Notes under the pieces: generated by a model | The model's database searches: none | Seen by the model: only the letters and a program-made list of their open reading frames with translations | Told to the model about the DNA's origin: nothing | Source: Nitrosomonas sp. | Lineage (GTDB): Bacteria; Pseudomonadota; Gammaproteobacteria; Burkholderiales; Nitrosomonadaceae | DNA length: 44,203 nucleotides | Direction: 5' to 3' | Assembly: GCA_024282035.1 (NCBI GenBank) | Contig: JAMWZR010000020.1 | Span: 1 to 44,203 of the forward strand | Made by a program: the position numbers and the translations under genes | Part shown: in pieces, positions 1 to 8,578 of the stretch | Position numbering within the stretch: position 1 is the first letter of the stretch | Layout of the letters: each line of letters starts with the position of its first letter

Positions 1-183
1 AGTTTTCGCACATGAGGTTTCCTTTGGTCATTCTAAAATGTGATCCGAAGCTGCCATAACAAGTAAATCAGCTTTCCCCTCGAGTACTTTGATCCGCACG
101 CCTGTTGGATCAGGGAAAGCGGTGGTTTTAAACGTGTGCTGATGCAGCGCACATGATCGCGCCTCGCCATCCGGAGTAATGCA

Positions 184-1668
184 ATGACCGAACAAACCAG
201 GGTTGGGAATGCGCCTGCAGTTACCATGCAGGCATCTGATGAACTTTATCAGTGGCTGGAGGCTGAGCACATCAGCTTCGGATTTACAACCTACCAGGCC
301 AATCGGTTATTTCTGGTTGGCCGTAACGATAATGGTCGTCTAGCGGTAAACGAACGCCTGTTCGATAAACCTATGGGGCTATACGCTCATGACAGCCGGC
401 TATACCTGTCGACGCGATATCAGATATGGCAGCTCGAGGATCGCTTGAGTCCCGGTGAGCGCTATCAGGATTGCGATCGGCTGTATATTCCCAGTCAATC
501 CCACACCACTGGCGACATGAATGTTCACGATCTGGCCGTGTCGGATGCCCAGGAAATTTTTTTTATCAACTCCGATTTCAGTTGTCTGGGGCGATTGCAG
601 ACTGGATTCAGTTTTGCGCCAGTCTGGATGCCCCCATTTATCTCCAAGTTAGTACCCGAGGATCGCTGTCACCTGAATGGTCTCGCGATGCAGGATGGGC
701 AGCCGGCTTATGTTACGGCTTGTAGTACATCCGATGTGGCTACTGGTTGGCGTAATCAGCGCACGGATGGCGGTGTCGTGATGCATATCCCGACCAATGA
801 GATCGTAGTGGCTGGGCTGTCGATGCCGCATTCGCCGCGCTGGTATCAGGGCAAATTGTGGGTACTGAATTCCGGTACCGGAGAATTTGGTTACATCGAT
901 GGAAATCGCTTCAGACCGGTGATCTTCTGCCCTGGATTCGTGCGTGGATTAGCCTTTTGGAAACAGTATGCTCTGGTTGGTCTGTCCAAGCTGCGCTCCC
1001 AAGTTTTTACCGGATTGGCGCTGGAGCAGAAATTGATCGATGGCAATATGACATCGCAATGCGGTCTCGCCATCATTGATCTCGATAGCGGAAAACTGTT
1101 GCATGTTCTGCATATTGAAGGCGTAGTGGAGGAATTGTTTGATGTCGTGGTGATACCTAATGTGATACGGCCCAAGGCACTGGGGTTTCAAGATGATGAA
1201 ATCGATCGTCTGATTTCCTTTCCCGGTTCGAATGGTCTGTTGATCACCAAACCCACGGTTAACCGCCCTGGTTTGAGCCAGCCGGTGCAGAAACCGGGTG
1301 TGCCTCGAATCTCCAAAAAGGATCAGCCTGAACTACCTGACGTGAGGTATCAGAAAGTACTCAATCTAACCCCGGAAAACCTGCTTGCCTATGAACACAT
1401 GAGTCAGCCAAGTCTGCGCGGACGCTGGTCGACGCATCCCCAACGTGGAGCATTGTTGGGCATGTCGGCATCAGTGGATGGCAAAATGATTGGTTTCGTC
1501 GTGGCGGAATCCTGGCAGGAGAACGATCAACTGACGAACGAGATCATTTCCTCTTATGTATCACCGGCATTCCGCCACTATCCGATCGAACAAAAGCTGC
1601 ATGTGCATCTGCAGCGTGTGCTGCAGGAAAATCAAAATCAAGTTTCTATCAATCAATCTGGAGAATAA
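184..1668 (+). CDS. TIGR03032 family protein with C-terminal degenerate GNAT-like domain
   Basis: The 494-residue protein has two parts. Residues about 20-350 carry the signature blocks of the TIGR03032 (DUF4915) family: HLNGLAM (163-169), MPHSPRW (214-220), LWVLNSGTGEFG (225-236) and an FVRGLAF/VGLSKLR segment (252-271). This family is of unknown function and probably beta-propeller-like. A proline-rich linker (about 356-385) leads to residues 388-482, which read like a GNAT acetyltransferase fold: a GKMIGFVVAE strand, then EIISSYVSPAFR. The acetyl-CoA loop expected after that (R-x-x-G-x-G) is RHYPIEQKL, so both loop glycines are lost. There is no signal peptide, so it is probably cytoplasmic. 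The start is supported by GGAG at 172-175. The stop lies 3 bp before the next ATG and GGAG at 1661-1664 serves that gene, so the two are translationally coupled. The TIGR03032 call is firm; the GNAT call is by pattern only. Confidence 0.8.
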   Translation: MTEQTRVGNAPAVTMQASDELYQWLEAEHISFGFTTYQANRLFLVGRNDNGRLAVNERLFDKPMGLYAHDSRLYLSTRYQIWQLEDRLSPGERYQDCDRLYIPSQSHTTGDMNVHDLAVSDAQEIFFINSDFSCLGRLQTGFSFAPVWMPPFISKLVPEDRCHLNGLAMQDGQPAYVTACSTSDVATGWRNQRTDGGVVMHIPTNEIVVAGLSMPHSPRWYQGKLWVLNSGTGEFGYIDGNRFRPVIFCPGFVRGLAFWKQYALVGLSKLRSQVFTGLALEQKLIDGNMTSQCGLAIIDLDSGKLLHVLHIEGVVEELFDVVVIPNVIRPKALGFQDDEIDRLISFPGSNGLLITKPTVNRPGLSQPVQKPGVPRISKKDQPELPDVRYQKVLNLTPENLLAYEHMSQPSLRGRWSTHPQRGALLGMSASVDGKMIGFVVAESWQENDQLTNEIISSYVSPAFRHYPIEQKLHVHLQRVLQENQNQVSINQSGE

Positions 1669-1671
1669 ACA

Positions 1672-2091
1672 ATGTCAGAACCTGTTTTTGAATTTTCTGG
1701 TAGCAATCCATTTGGTATGAGTAGCTTGTCGAATCTGGCGGATATCGATCATGACGGCGATCTGGATGCCTTTGCTGCAGGAACTGGAAATAGCACATTG
1801 TTTTATCGCAACACCGGAACCGCTAGCAATCCTGTTTTTGCAGCGCCGCAAACCAATCCGTTCGGTTTGACGAATGCCGGTGAAAAGAATGCCTTTGTCG
1901 ACATCGACAACGATGACGATCTGGATGTGTTTGCCGGAGACTTTTCCGGCAACACACGATTTTTCAAGAATACCGGTACGGCAACCAATCCTGCTTTTGC
2001 CGCCCCCGTCAACAACCCGTTTGGTCTAGCCAATGTCGGCACCCCGCGTTGTGTGCAGCGGGGTGTTAAATTGCATAATTTTGAGAATTGA
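1672..2091 (+). pseudogene. Truncated FG-GAP/VCBS repeat protein
   Basis: The product is 139 residues. It opens like the large paralogues downstream (MSEPVF, compare MSNSVF at 8579) and has two complete FG-GAP/VCBS calcium-binding blocks (DIDHDGDLD and DIDNDDDLD), each followed by the family phrase F-[YF]-[RK]-N-T-G-T-A-x-N-P-x-F-A and N-P-F-G-L. At the start of a third block (GLANVG) the similarity stops. The last 16 residues are unrelated, contain the only cysteine, and are encoded by a perfect inverted repeat (2040-2065) and the sequence after it. It lacks the RTX repeats and C-terminal export module of its paralogues, so it is probably the 5' remnant of a longer gene broken by deletion or insertion. 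It is coupled to the TIGR03032 gene upstream. It could still be translated as a short protein. Confidence 0.7.
2040..2065. repeat. Perfect 8-bp inverted repeat at the gene break
   Basis: CACCCCGC (2040-2047) and GCGGGGTG (2058-2065) are exact reverse complements around a 10-nt loop. The repeat sits exactly where homology of the 1672 gene to its paralogues ends. It has no T tract typical of a terminator. It may be a REP-like or other mobile scar. I saw no second copy in the window. Confidence 0.6.
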
Positions 2092-2127
2092 CTGATTTCA
2101 TGAATACCAATAATAAAGGGGCGCGAT

Positions 2128-4956
2128 ATGGCTGATCCAATATTTGCATCTGGAGCTTTACCACCGATGGCGTTGAGCTTTACGCCAGAAAACGTAGTGG
2201 ATATCGATGGCGATGGCGATCTGGATGTTTTCTCGATTGATGGAAATGGCAATACACTTTTTTCCAGAAATACCGGTACAGCGACCAATCCAGTATTTGC
2301 CACACCACAAACCAATCCGTTTGGTATTGTGAACATGGGACATGCGGAAACTTTCGCAGATATCGACAATGATGGTGATCTGGATACGTTCATCGGTCAA
2401 TATGACGGTACCATGCAGTTTCTCAGAAATACTGGCACCAGCAGTAATCCACAATTTGCCGCACCGCAAACCAATCCATTTGGCTTGAGCACGATAACTG
2501 GTTTCGGTCCTAATCCGGTTTTTGCTGATATCGACGGCGATGGCGATCTGGATGCATTTGTCGGCAACTACATGGGCGATACACTTTTTTTTAAGAATAT
2601 TGGAACGGCGCAGAATCCGGCTTTCGCTGCCGTAGTTGCCAATCCATTCGGTTTGTTCAATTTGGGTTCGTTCTATATCGATCCCACCTTTGTTGATATC
2701 GATAGTGATGGCGATCTGGATGCATTCATTGGAGGAGGTGGGTTTCTAGGGAATTATAATTTCTTTTATCGGAATATTGGAACGGTCCAGGATCCAAAGT
2801 TTTATGCTAATGGAAATTCATTCGGTATTGTTGTATCAAGCACAGCTTTTGCAGATATCGATAGTGATGGTGATCAGGATCAGCTCGTCGGAAATTATAA
2901 AAATATAGGTACTGGGTTCAGTCCCTTTTTCTCTTGGAATGGGGTTGGATTACCTGATTCTGGTTACTACATGGATCCCACTTTTGTGGATATCGATGGC
3001 GATGGTGACCTGGATGCTTTTGTCGGCATGGGTTATTCTTATTTCCATGATTATGAAGGCGATACACTTTTTTTTCGAAATACAGGAACAGCAAAACAAG
3101 CTGTATTCAGTGATGCTCCGATAGTCAATCCATTTGGGTTGAGTGATATAGGCGACTTTGCTAATCCTACATTTGTGGATATCGATAATGACCAGGATTT
3201 GGATGCGTTTGTCGGGGATGCAGCGGGTAATACGCAGTTTTACCGGAACACTGGAACAGCACACAACCCGGTGTTCACCATACCCCAGACCAATCCGTTT
3301 GGATTAAGCGATGCGGGTAGCAATGCACAACCCAGTTTTATCGATATCGATAATGACAAGGATCTGGATGTTTTCGTCAACAACCTGTTTTTTAGAAATA
3401 CCGGAACAACCAGCAATCCGGTGTTTGCTGTGCCGCAAGTCGATGCTTTAGGTTTGAACGGATCGCCCAATTTTATCGATGCCGATCGCGATGGTGACTG
3501 GGATGCCTTCGTAGGCAACAAATTCATGAGAAATACGGGCACCACAAGCACTCCTTCTTTTTCTTTTGAACTGAGTGGCAGTATTCTTTATGATGGATAT
3601 CGTACGAGCTTTTCTCTTAGTTCATTAGCAGATATTGACGGCGATGGCGATCTGGATGCATATATCTCTTCAGCTTATGATTATGGAGGAAGTTTTCCTG
3701 ACTATGATTCAGGATTCTATATCAACAACAATGCCCCAAATGTCTCCAATCTGACAGTTGCTGAAAAGTACACCAAAGGCACGCCACTGAATTTACAGAA
3801 CATCGTGGTGAGCGATCCTGATAGCGCAACGATCACGGCAACGCTAAAACTGTCGAATGCCGCTGCAGGCAGCTTGAGCACGGATAATTCTGGCGCGGTG
3901 ACTTCGACGTACAACGCCGCAAATGGCACCTGGAATGCAACGGGTGCGCTGGCCGATGTAAATGCGTTGCTTGCCAGAGTTATTTTCATCCCGGCGGCCA
4001 ATTTCAATGGCAATTTCACCGTCGATGCGAGTATCTCCGATGGTGCTGCGACAGCACTGACAGCGACCAAGAATTTCACCTCAGGCGCTGGGTCGTTTCT
4101 GACTGCAACGGCAGCAAACAATGTACTGACCGGCACCGTATCGAACAACGATGCCGTGACGTATGTTTCGGCTGCGTCGGCGGTAACGGTCAATCTGAAT
4201 TTGACCACGCAGCAGAATACCGGTGGCTCGGGACTGGATACGCTGGGCAAGGTGGAAAATCTGATCGGCAGTGCATTCAATGACAACCTGACCGGCAACG
4301 ACGCCAGTAATGTGCTGGTGGGTAATGCCGGCAACGACACGCTGGCGGGCTGGTCCGGTGCGGATACGATGCTCGGCGGTACCGGCAATGACACCTATTT
4401 GATTGAAAATACTGGCGATGTGGTGTTCGAGAAGTCCAACGAGGGTGCCGATACCGCCAGCAGTCGCTTGACTTACAACTTGACTGCCAACGTCGAAAAC
4501 CTGATCCTGACCGGCACTGCGGCAGTGAATGGCACCGGTAATGCACTCAATAACATCATTACCGGCAACAATGCTGCCAATCAGTTGAATGGCGGCGGCA
4601 ACGATAAGCTGGATGGTGGTCTGGGTGCAAACCGTTTCACCGGTGGCACGGGTAATGACATTTTCAAATTTACGACGAAGGGACATGTCGACACGATTAC
4701 AGATTTCAGCGTCGCCAATGACACAATCCAGCTCGATAACGCCGTTTTTACGGCGCTAGGACCAGTTGGCACGCTGCCAGCCGCGCAATTCAGGGTCGGC
4801 ACCAAAGCGCTGGATGCCAACGACCATATCATCTATAACAGTACGACCGGTGCACTGCTGTACGATGCCGACGGCAATGGTGCCGGTGCGGCTCAGCAAG
4901 TTGCTACGCTGACAGCTGGACTGGCGATGACCAATACGGAATTCGTGGTGATTTGA
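2128..4956 (+). CDS. Large FG-GAP/cadherin-like/RTX secreted protein (copy 1)
   Basis: The 942-residue protein starts MADPIF behind AAAGGGG (2115-2121). Residues 1 to about 530 hold ten FG-GAP/VCBS blocks with calcium-binding D-I-D-x-D-x-D-x-D motifs and a repeated F-F-[RK]-N-T-G-T phrase. Residues about 533-650 resemble a cadherin-like/Ig-type domain. From about 653 there are hemolysin-type RTX nonapeptides (GNAGNDTLAG, GGTGNDTYL, GGTGNDIF). The end resembles the serralysin (peptidase M10) C-terminal export module: STTGALLYDADGNGAGAA with final TEFVVI. There is no N-terminal signal peptide and I saw no cysteine, as expected for type I secretion substrates. No protease or other catalytic domain was recognised, so a calcium-dependent surface, biofilm or S-layer-like role is inference. 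The 3' half is nearly identical to that of the next gene. One glycine codon is missing relative to it (NQLNGGGNDKL against NQLNGGGGNDKL). Confidence 0.88.
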   Translation: MADPIFASGALPPMALSFTPENVVDIDGDGDLDVFSIDGNGNTLFSRNTGTATNPVFATPQTNPFGIVNMGHAETFADIDNDGDLDTFIGQYDGTMQFLRNTGTSSNPQFAAPQTNPFGLSTITGFGPNPVFADIDGDGDLDAFVGNYMGDTLFFKNIGTAQNPAFAAVVANPFGLFNLGSFYIDPTFVDIDSDGDLDAFIGGGGFLGNYNFFYRNIGTVQDPKFYANGNSFGIVVSSTAFADIDSDGDQDQLVGNYKNIGTGFSPFFSWNGVGLPDSGYYMDPTFVDIDGDGDLDAFVGMGYSYFHDYEGDTLFFRNTGTAKQAVFSDAPIVNPFGLSDIGDFANPTFVDIDNDQDLDAFVGDAAGNTQFYRNTGTAHNPVFTIPQTNPFGLSDAGSNAQPSFIDIDNDKDLDVFVNNLFFRNTGTTSNPVFAVPQVDALGLNGSPNFIDADRDGDWDAFVGNKFMRNTGTTSTPSFSFELSGSILYDGYRTSFSLSSLADIDGDGDLDAYISSAYDYGGSFPDYDSGFYINNNAPNVSNLTVAEKYTKGTPLNLQNIVVSDPDSATITATLKLSNAAAGSLSTDNSGAVTSTYNAANGTWNATGALADVNALLARVIFIPAANFNGNFTVDASISDGAATALTATKNFTSGAGSFLTATAANNVLTGTVSNNDAVTYVSAASAVTVNLNLTTQQNTGGSGLDTLGKVENLIGSAFNDNLTGNDASNVLVGNAGNDTLAGWSGADTMLGGTGNDTYLIENTGDVVFEKSNEGADTASSRLTYNLTANVENLILTGTAAVNGTGNALNNIITGNNAANQLNGGGNDKLDGGLGANRFTGGTGNDIFKFTTKGHVDTITDFSVANDTIQLDNAVFTALGPVGTLPAAQFRVGTKALDANDHIIYNSTTGALLYDADGNGAGAAQQVATLTAGLAMTNTEFVVI
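3717..4956 (+). repeat. Long direct repeat, copy A (3' half of first RTX gene)
   Basis: This stretch matches 6717-7959 at an offset of 3000 bp, shifting to 3003 after a one-codon indel near 4595. Some 60-base rows are identical (4021-4080 against 7021-7080), while the 5' halves of the two genes are clearly diverged. This indicates recent duplication or ongoing gene conversion of the cadherin-like/RTX half. Confidence 0.9.
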
Positions 4957-5070
4957 TCCGAGTAGAAATGGTGACTTTTAGAACAAATGTTTCACAAAAT
5001 ATGGTGATGTGCTGTTGACCGATCTATGCAATGAATCAATTTCAATACACCGATAATGGAGGGGTAAAAG

Positions 5071-7959
5071 ATGGCCGATCCAATTTTTGTTTTGGGTGAT
5101 TTGAGACCGATGGGAGGAAATAATTCTCCAGATAGCTTGGTTGATATTGACCATGATGGTGATCTAGATGCTTTCGCTTATTGGGGAGGAGATACACTAT
5201 TTTCCAAGAATACCGGAACATCGACTAACCCTGTGTTCGAGGTACCACTGGTCAATCCATTTGGTATTGTGAGCCTGGGTTCGGAGGGAGGATCGGCAAC
5301 ATTTGTCGATATTGATGGTGATGGGGATTTGGATGGTTTCATGAGTGGTTATAGCGGTACCATAGATTTTTTTAGAAATACGGGAACAGTCAGTAATCCA
5401 CAATTTGACGCACCACAATCCAGTCCGTTTGGTTTAAATGGCAACTCCGACAATATTGCATTTGCAGATATTGATGGTGATGGTGACATGGATGCTTTTA
5501 TCGATTTCTACTTTCTCAAAAATATCGGGACAGCCAATGCCCCAGTATTTGCAGCCGCTGTCTCTGCCAGCACATTAGGTTTAGATGGAGTGCGTGGCTA
5601 CCCCAGTCCGACTTTTGTGGATATCGACGGGGACGGTGACATGGATGCTTTTGTTGGCTCATCCAGCTATAACTTTGGTTCGGATGTGTTTTTCTTTAGA
5701 AATATAGGTACTGTGAACAATCCACGATTTTATCGTGTTGGTGATGATCCCTTTGGGATTGGCAATCCTTCTGATTTCCCTGATCCTCTTTTTGCAGATA
5801 TCGACAATGATGGCGATCAGGATGCATTTATTAATCAAGGTTCCCAAACTATCTTTTACAAAAATGACGGTATTGGATACACGCCTTCTTTTTCTTCTGA
5901 TGGTGTTTCATTTGGTTTGAGTTATGTTGGTTATGCTCCTGATCCATTTTTTGTTGATATCGATGGTGATGGTGATTTGGATGCTTTTGCAGGACAGGGG
6001 CTTTTTAGTGGCTATAGTGATGATGCTGGTAAGACACTTTATTTTGAAAATACCGGAACGGCCAAGAATCCGAATTTTGCTGCTGTTACTCTAACCAATC
6101 CATTTGGTCTGATAGATGTTGGTGATTTTGCTAGCTCGGCATTTTTCGATATCGATGGGGACAAGGACATGGATGCCTTCATCGGTGATGCCAACGGTAA
6201 CACTCAGTTTTTCAGAAATACAGGAACACAAAGCAATCCAGTTTTTGCTTTATCGCAAACCAACCCATTTGGTTTAAAAAATGTAGGGGAGAAAGCTACA
6301 CCAACTTTTGTTGATATTGACAAGGATGGTGACCTGGACGCGTTCGTGGGCAATGCAGCCGGCGGTACCCTGTTTTTCCGCAACAACGGAACCGCCACCA
6401 ATCCCTTATTCGCAGCACCGCAAACCAATCCCTTCGGTTTGGGTGGTGTCAATCCCACCTTTGTCGACATTGACAAGGATGGCGATCAGGATGTATTCAC
6501 GGGCAGTAATGCAACAGGTTTTCACAGGAATACCGGTACCGCAAATAATCCACAGTTTGATTTTGGTGGTGAATCCCCTTTTGGTTTGCCAGCTGAACTT
6601 CGTGAACTTCATATTACTAATCAATCATTTGTGGATATTGATGGCGATGGTGATTTGGATGCTTATGCGACTAATCTTCTTAGTTTTTATGGGGATACTA
6701 TTGCTGGTGGAAGATTCTACCTCAACAACAATGCCCCGAATGTCTCCAATTTGACAGCTGCGGAAAAGTACACCAAAGGCACGCCACTGAATCTGCAGAA
6801 CATCGTGGCGAGCGATCCTGATAGCGCAACGATCACGGCAACGCTAAAACTGTCGAATGCGGCTGCGGGTAGTCTGAGTACCGACACTTCTGGCGCGGTG
6901 ACTTCGACGTACAACGCCGCAAATGGCAACTGGAGTGCGACGGGCGCGCTGGCCGATGTGAATGCGCTGCTCGCACGGGTCATTTTCACCCCGGCAGCCA
7001 GTTTCAATGGCAATTTCACCGTCGATGCGAGTATCTCCGATGGTGCTGCGACAGCACTGACAGCGACCAAGAATTTCACCTCAGGCGCTGGGTCGTTCCT
7101 GACTGCAACGTCAGCAAACAATGTGTTGACCGGTACCGCAGCGAACAACGATGCCGTGACGTATGTTTCGGCAGCGTCGGCGGTAACGGTCAATCTGAAC
7201 TTGACCACGCAGCAGAATACCGGTGGCTCGGGGCTGGATACGCTGAGCAAGGTGGAAAATCTGACCGGCAGTGCATTCAATGACAATTTGACAGGCAACG
7301 ACGCCAGTAATGTGCTGGTGGGTAATGCCGGCAACGACACGCTGGCGGGCTGGTCCGGTGCGGATACGATGCTCGGCGGTGCTGGGAATGACACTTATTT
7401 TATTGAGAATGCCGGTGATGTGGTGTTCGAGAAAGCCAACGAGGGTGCCGATACCGCCAGCAGCCGCGTGACTTACAACTTGACTGCCAATGTGGAGAAC
7501 CTGCGCCTGACTGGCACTGTGGCAGTGAATGGCACCGGTAATGCGCTCAATAATATCCTGACTGGCAACAATGCTGCCAATCAGTTGAATGGCGGCGGCG
7601 GCAACGATAAGCTGGATGGTGGTCTGGGTGCAAACCGTATCACCGGTGGCACGGGTAATGACATTTTCAAATTCACGACGAAGGGACATGTCGACACGAT
7701 CACCGATTACAACGTCGCCAATGACACGATTCAGCTCGATAACTCCGTTTTTACGGCGCTAGGACCGGTTGGCACGCTGCCAGCTGCGCAATTCAGGGTC
7801 GGCATCAAGGCACTGGATGCCAATGACCATATCATCTATAACAGTACAAACGGTGCAGTGCTGTACGATGCTGACGGCAATGGCGCTGTAGCGGCACAGC
7901 AGATCGCAACGCTATCGGCTGGACTGGCGATGACCAATACGGAATTCGTGGTGATTTGA
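5071..7959 (+). CDS. Large FG-GAP/cadherin-like/RTX secreted protein (copy 2)
   Basis: This 962-residue paralogue of the preceding gene starts MADPIF behind a strong GGAGGGG ribosome site (5057-5063). It has ten FG-GAP/VCBS calcium-binding blocks in residues 1 to about 545 with lineage-specific insertions. A cadherin-like domain (about 552-670) follows, then RTX nonapeptides and the M10-type C-terminal export module (STNGAVLYDADGNGAVAA, ending TEFVVI). There is no signal peptide and no cysteine seen. The gap to copy 1 is 114 bp without an evident terminator, so the pair may be co-transcribed. N-terminal halves are diverged while C-terminal halves are almost identical, so binding specificity probably resides in the N-terminal beta-propeller-like part and export in the conserved end. 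Function is inferred only from architecture. Confidence 0.88.
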   Translation: MADPIFVLGDLRPMGGNNSPDSLVDIDHDGDLDAFAYWGGDTLFSKNTGTSTNPVFEVPLVNPFGIVSLGSEGGSATFVDIDGDGDLDGFMSGYSGTIDFFRNTGTVSNPQFDAPQSSPFGLNGNSDNIAFADIDGDGDMDAFIDFYFLKNIGTANAPVFAAAVSASTLGLDGVRGYPSPTFVDIDGDGDMDAFVGSSSYNFGSDVFFFRNIGTVNNPRFYRVGDDPFGIGNPSDFPDPLFADIDNDGDQDAFINQGSQTIFYKNDGIGYTPSFSSDGVSFGLSYVGYAPDPFFVDIDGDGDLDAFAGQGLFSGYSDDAGKTLYFENTGTAKNPNFAAVTLTNPFGLIDVGDFASSAFFDIDGDKDMDAFIGDANGNTQFFRNTGTQSNPVFALSQTNPFGLKNVGEKATPTFVDIDKDGDLDAFVGNAAGGTLFFRNNGTATNPLFAAPQTNPFGLGGVNPTFVDIDKDGDQDVFTGSNATGFHRNTGTANNPQFDFGGESPFGLPAELRELHITNQSFVDIDGDGDLDAYATNLLSFYGDTIAGGRFYLNNNAPNVSNLTAAEKYTKGTPLNLQNIVASDPDSATITATLKLSNAAAGSLSTDTSGAVTSTYNAANGNWSATGALADVNALLARVIFTPAASFNGNFTVDASISDGAATALTATKNFTSGAGSFLTATSANNVLTGTAANNDAVTYVSAASAVTVNLNLTTQQNTGGSGLDTLSKVENLTGSAFNDNLTGNDASNVLVGNAGNDTLAGWSGADTMLGGAGNDTYFIENAGDVVFEKANEGADTASSRVTYNLTANVENLRLTGTVAVNGTGNALNNILTGNNAANQLNGGGGNDKLDGGLGANRITGGTGNDIFKFTTKGHVDTITDYNVANDTIQLDNSVFTALGPVGTLPAAQFRVGIKALDANDHIIYNSTNGAVLYDADGNGAVAAQQIATLSAGLAMTNTEFVVI
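6717..7959 (+). repeat. Long direct repeat, copy B (3' half of second RTX gene)
   Basis: Partner of the repeat at 3717-4956. The boundary lies at the NNNAPNVSNLT linker that opens the cadherin-like domain, so it coincides with a domain border. Confidence 0.9.
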
Positions 7960-7974
7960 ACAGGAGGAAGCAAT

Positions 7975-7998
7975 ATGAACAGGATTCAGGATGGATAA
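7975..7998 (+). other. Seven-codon mini-ORF behind a strong ribosome site
   Basis: AGGAGG (7962-7967) follows the RTX stop by 2 nt and precedes an ATG at 7975 with near-optimal spacing. The reading frame encodes only MNRIQDG before TAA. This looks like the start of a lost downstream operon gene, or a leader peptide. Confidence 0.45.
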
Positions 7999-8261
7999 GT
8001 AGGGTAGTAAAAGTTGTGCTGGTTGCGGGAGGATCAATAATCTTCTCATCAGGGATTACCGAAGTGGATTTAAATTAGATATCATTCCGAGCCGTGTCAA
8101 TGCATGCTCTTCATGGTGTTTTCCCTTTTCACGGGGATTGTTTTTTTCGCAATTTGCGGCGACGGAAACAGGGAGAGTCATGATTAAAGTAATCAATCAA
8201 TGGAAAGGGAAAATGGGTGGAGCCAGGTGGTATGGGTGAGTCATTTTCTTCATGTAATGAA

Positions 8262-8275
8262 TTGATTCATATCAA
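8262..8275. promoter_or_regulatory. Perfect FNR/CRP-family site
   Basis: TTGAT-TCAT-ATCAA matches the FNR/Anr/Dnr consensus TTGAT-N4-ATCAA at all ten fixed positions and is embedded in a longer imperfect palindrome. About 0.04 such perfect sites are expected by chance in a window this size. Its centre (8268.5) lies about 41 bp before the predicted transcription start of the promoter at 8297-8302, the class II activator position. Confidence 0.7.
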
Positions 8276-8296
8276 TGAATTGTGTTTGATTGCTTA

Positions 8297-8302
8297 TAAA
8301 AT
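8297..8302 (+). promoter_or_regulatory. Predicted -10 element for the third RTX gene
   Basis: TAAAAT (alternatively TATAAA at 8295-8300) lies at activator-dependent spacing from the FNR-type site, with no good -35 hexamer. That is what a class II FNR promoter looks like. Confidence 0.5.
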
Positions 8303-8399
8303 CGAGATATCCGGGTAACAAAATGAGTAATGTGATCATGACTGAAAAGGAATTGGTCACAACATGCGACTGTTAAGAGTCATATAATTCGTTTAGGGT

Positions 8400-8427
8400 A
8401 ATGCACTGGAGAATCCCAGTATGCATT
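8400..8427 (+). repeat. Leader hairpin with possible alternative pairing
   Basis: AATGCACTGG (8400-8409) pairs with CCAG-TA-TGCATT (8416-8427), leaving a 2-nt bulge. The CTGG arm can instead pair with ATTCCAG at 8432-8438. No T tract follows. It lies in the presumed untranslated leader of the third RTX gene. Confidence 0.4.
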
Positions 8428-8578
8428 GCATATTCCAGTTTTCGTCGATGGAATTCCAACCTAGCAGCTTCACCTATCAAGCAGCAACCTATTGAACTTA
8501 CAACAGCAAGTCAATTGCCAGGAACGAAAATGCATAATGCAGCTCCAGGCGTTGATTTGCACATTTTGGAGTAACTTC

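Larger units (their letters stand above)
7960..8578. other. 619-bp intergenic leader region before third RTX gene
   Basis: It contains the mini-ORF at 7975, an FNR-type site at 8262, a -10 element at 8297 and a hairpin at 8400, described separately. No other gene was recognised. The long distance from the promoter to the ATG at 8579 (about 270 nt) implies a structured 5' untranslated leader. Confidence 0.6.

Noticed and set aside
28-270. Minus-strand 80-codon frame at the window start
   Set aside because: Its C-terminal half looks vaguely protein-like and might be a gene fragment, but it overlaps the TIGR03032 start and I recognise no family.
3717-4394. Minus-strand frames of 200-225 codons inside the RTX genes (also 6717-7394 and 9134-9898)
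   Set aside because: They are shadows of repetitive Gly/Asp/Thr-coding sequence and are Val/Ala/Ser/Pro-rich without domains.
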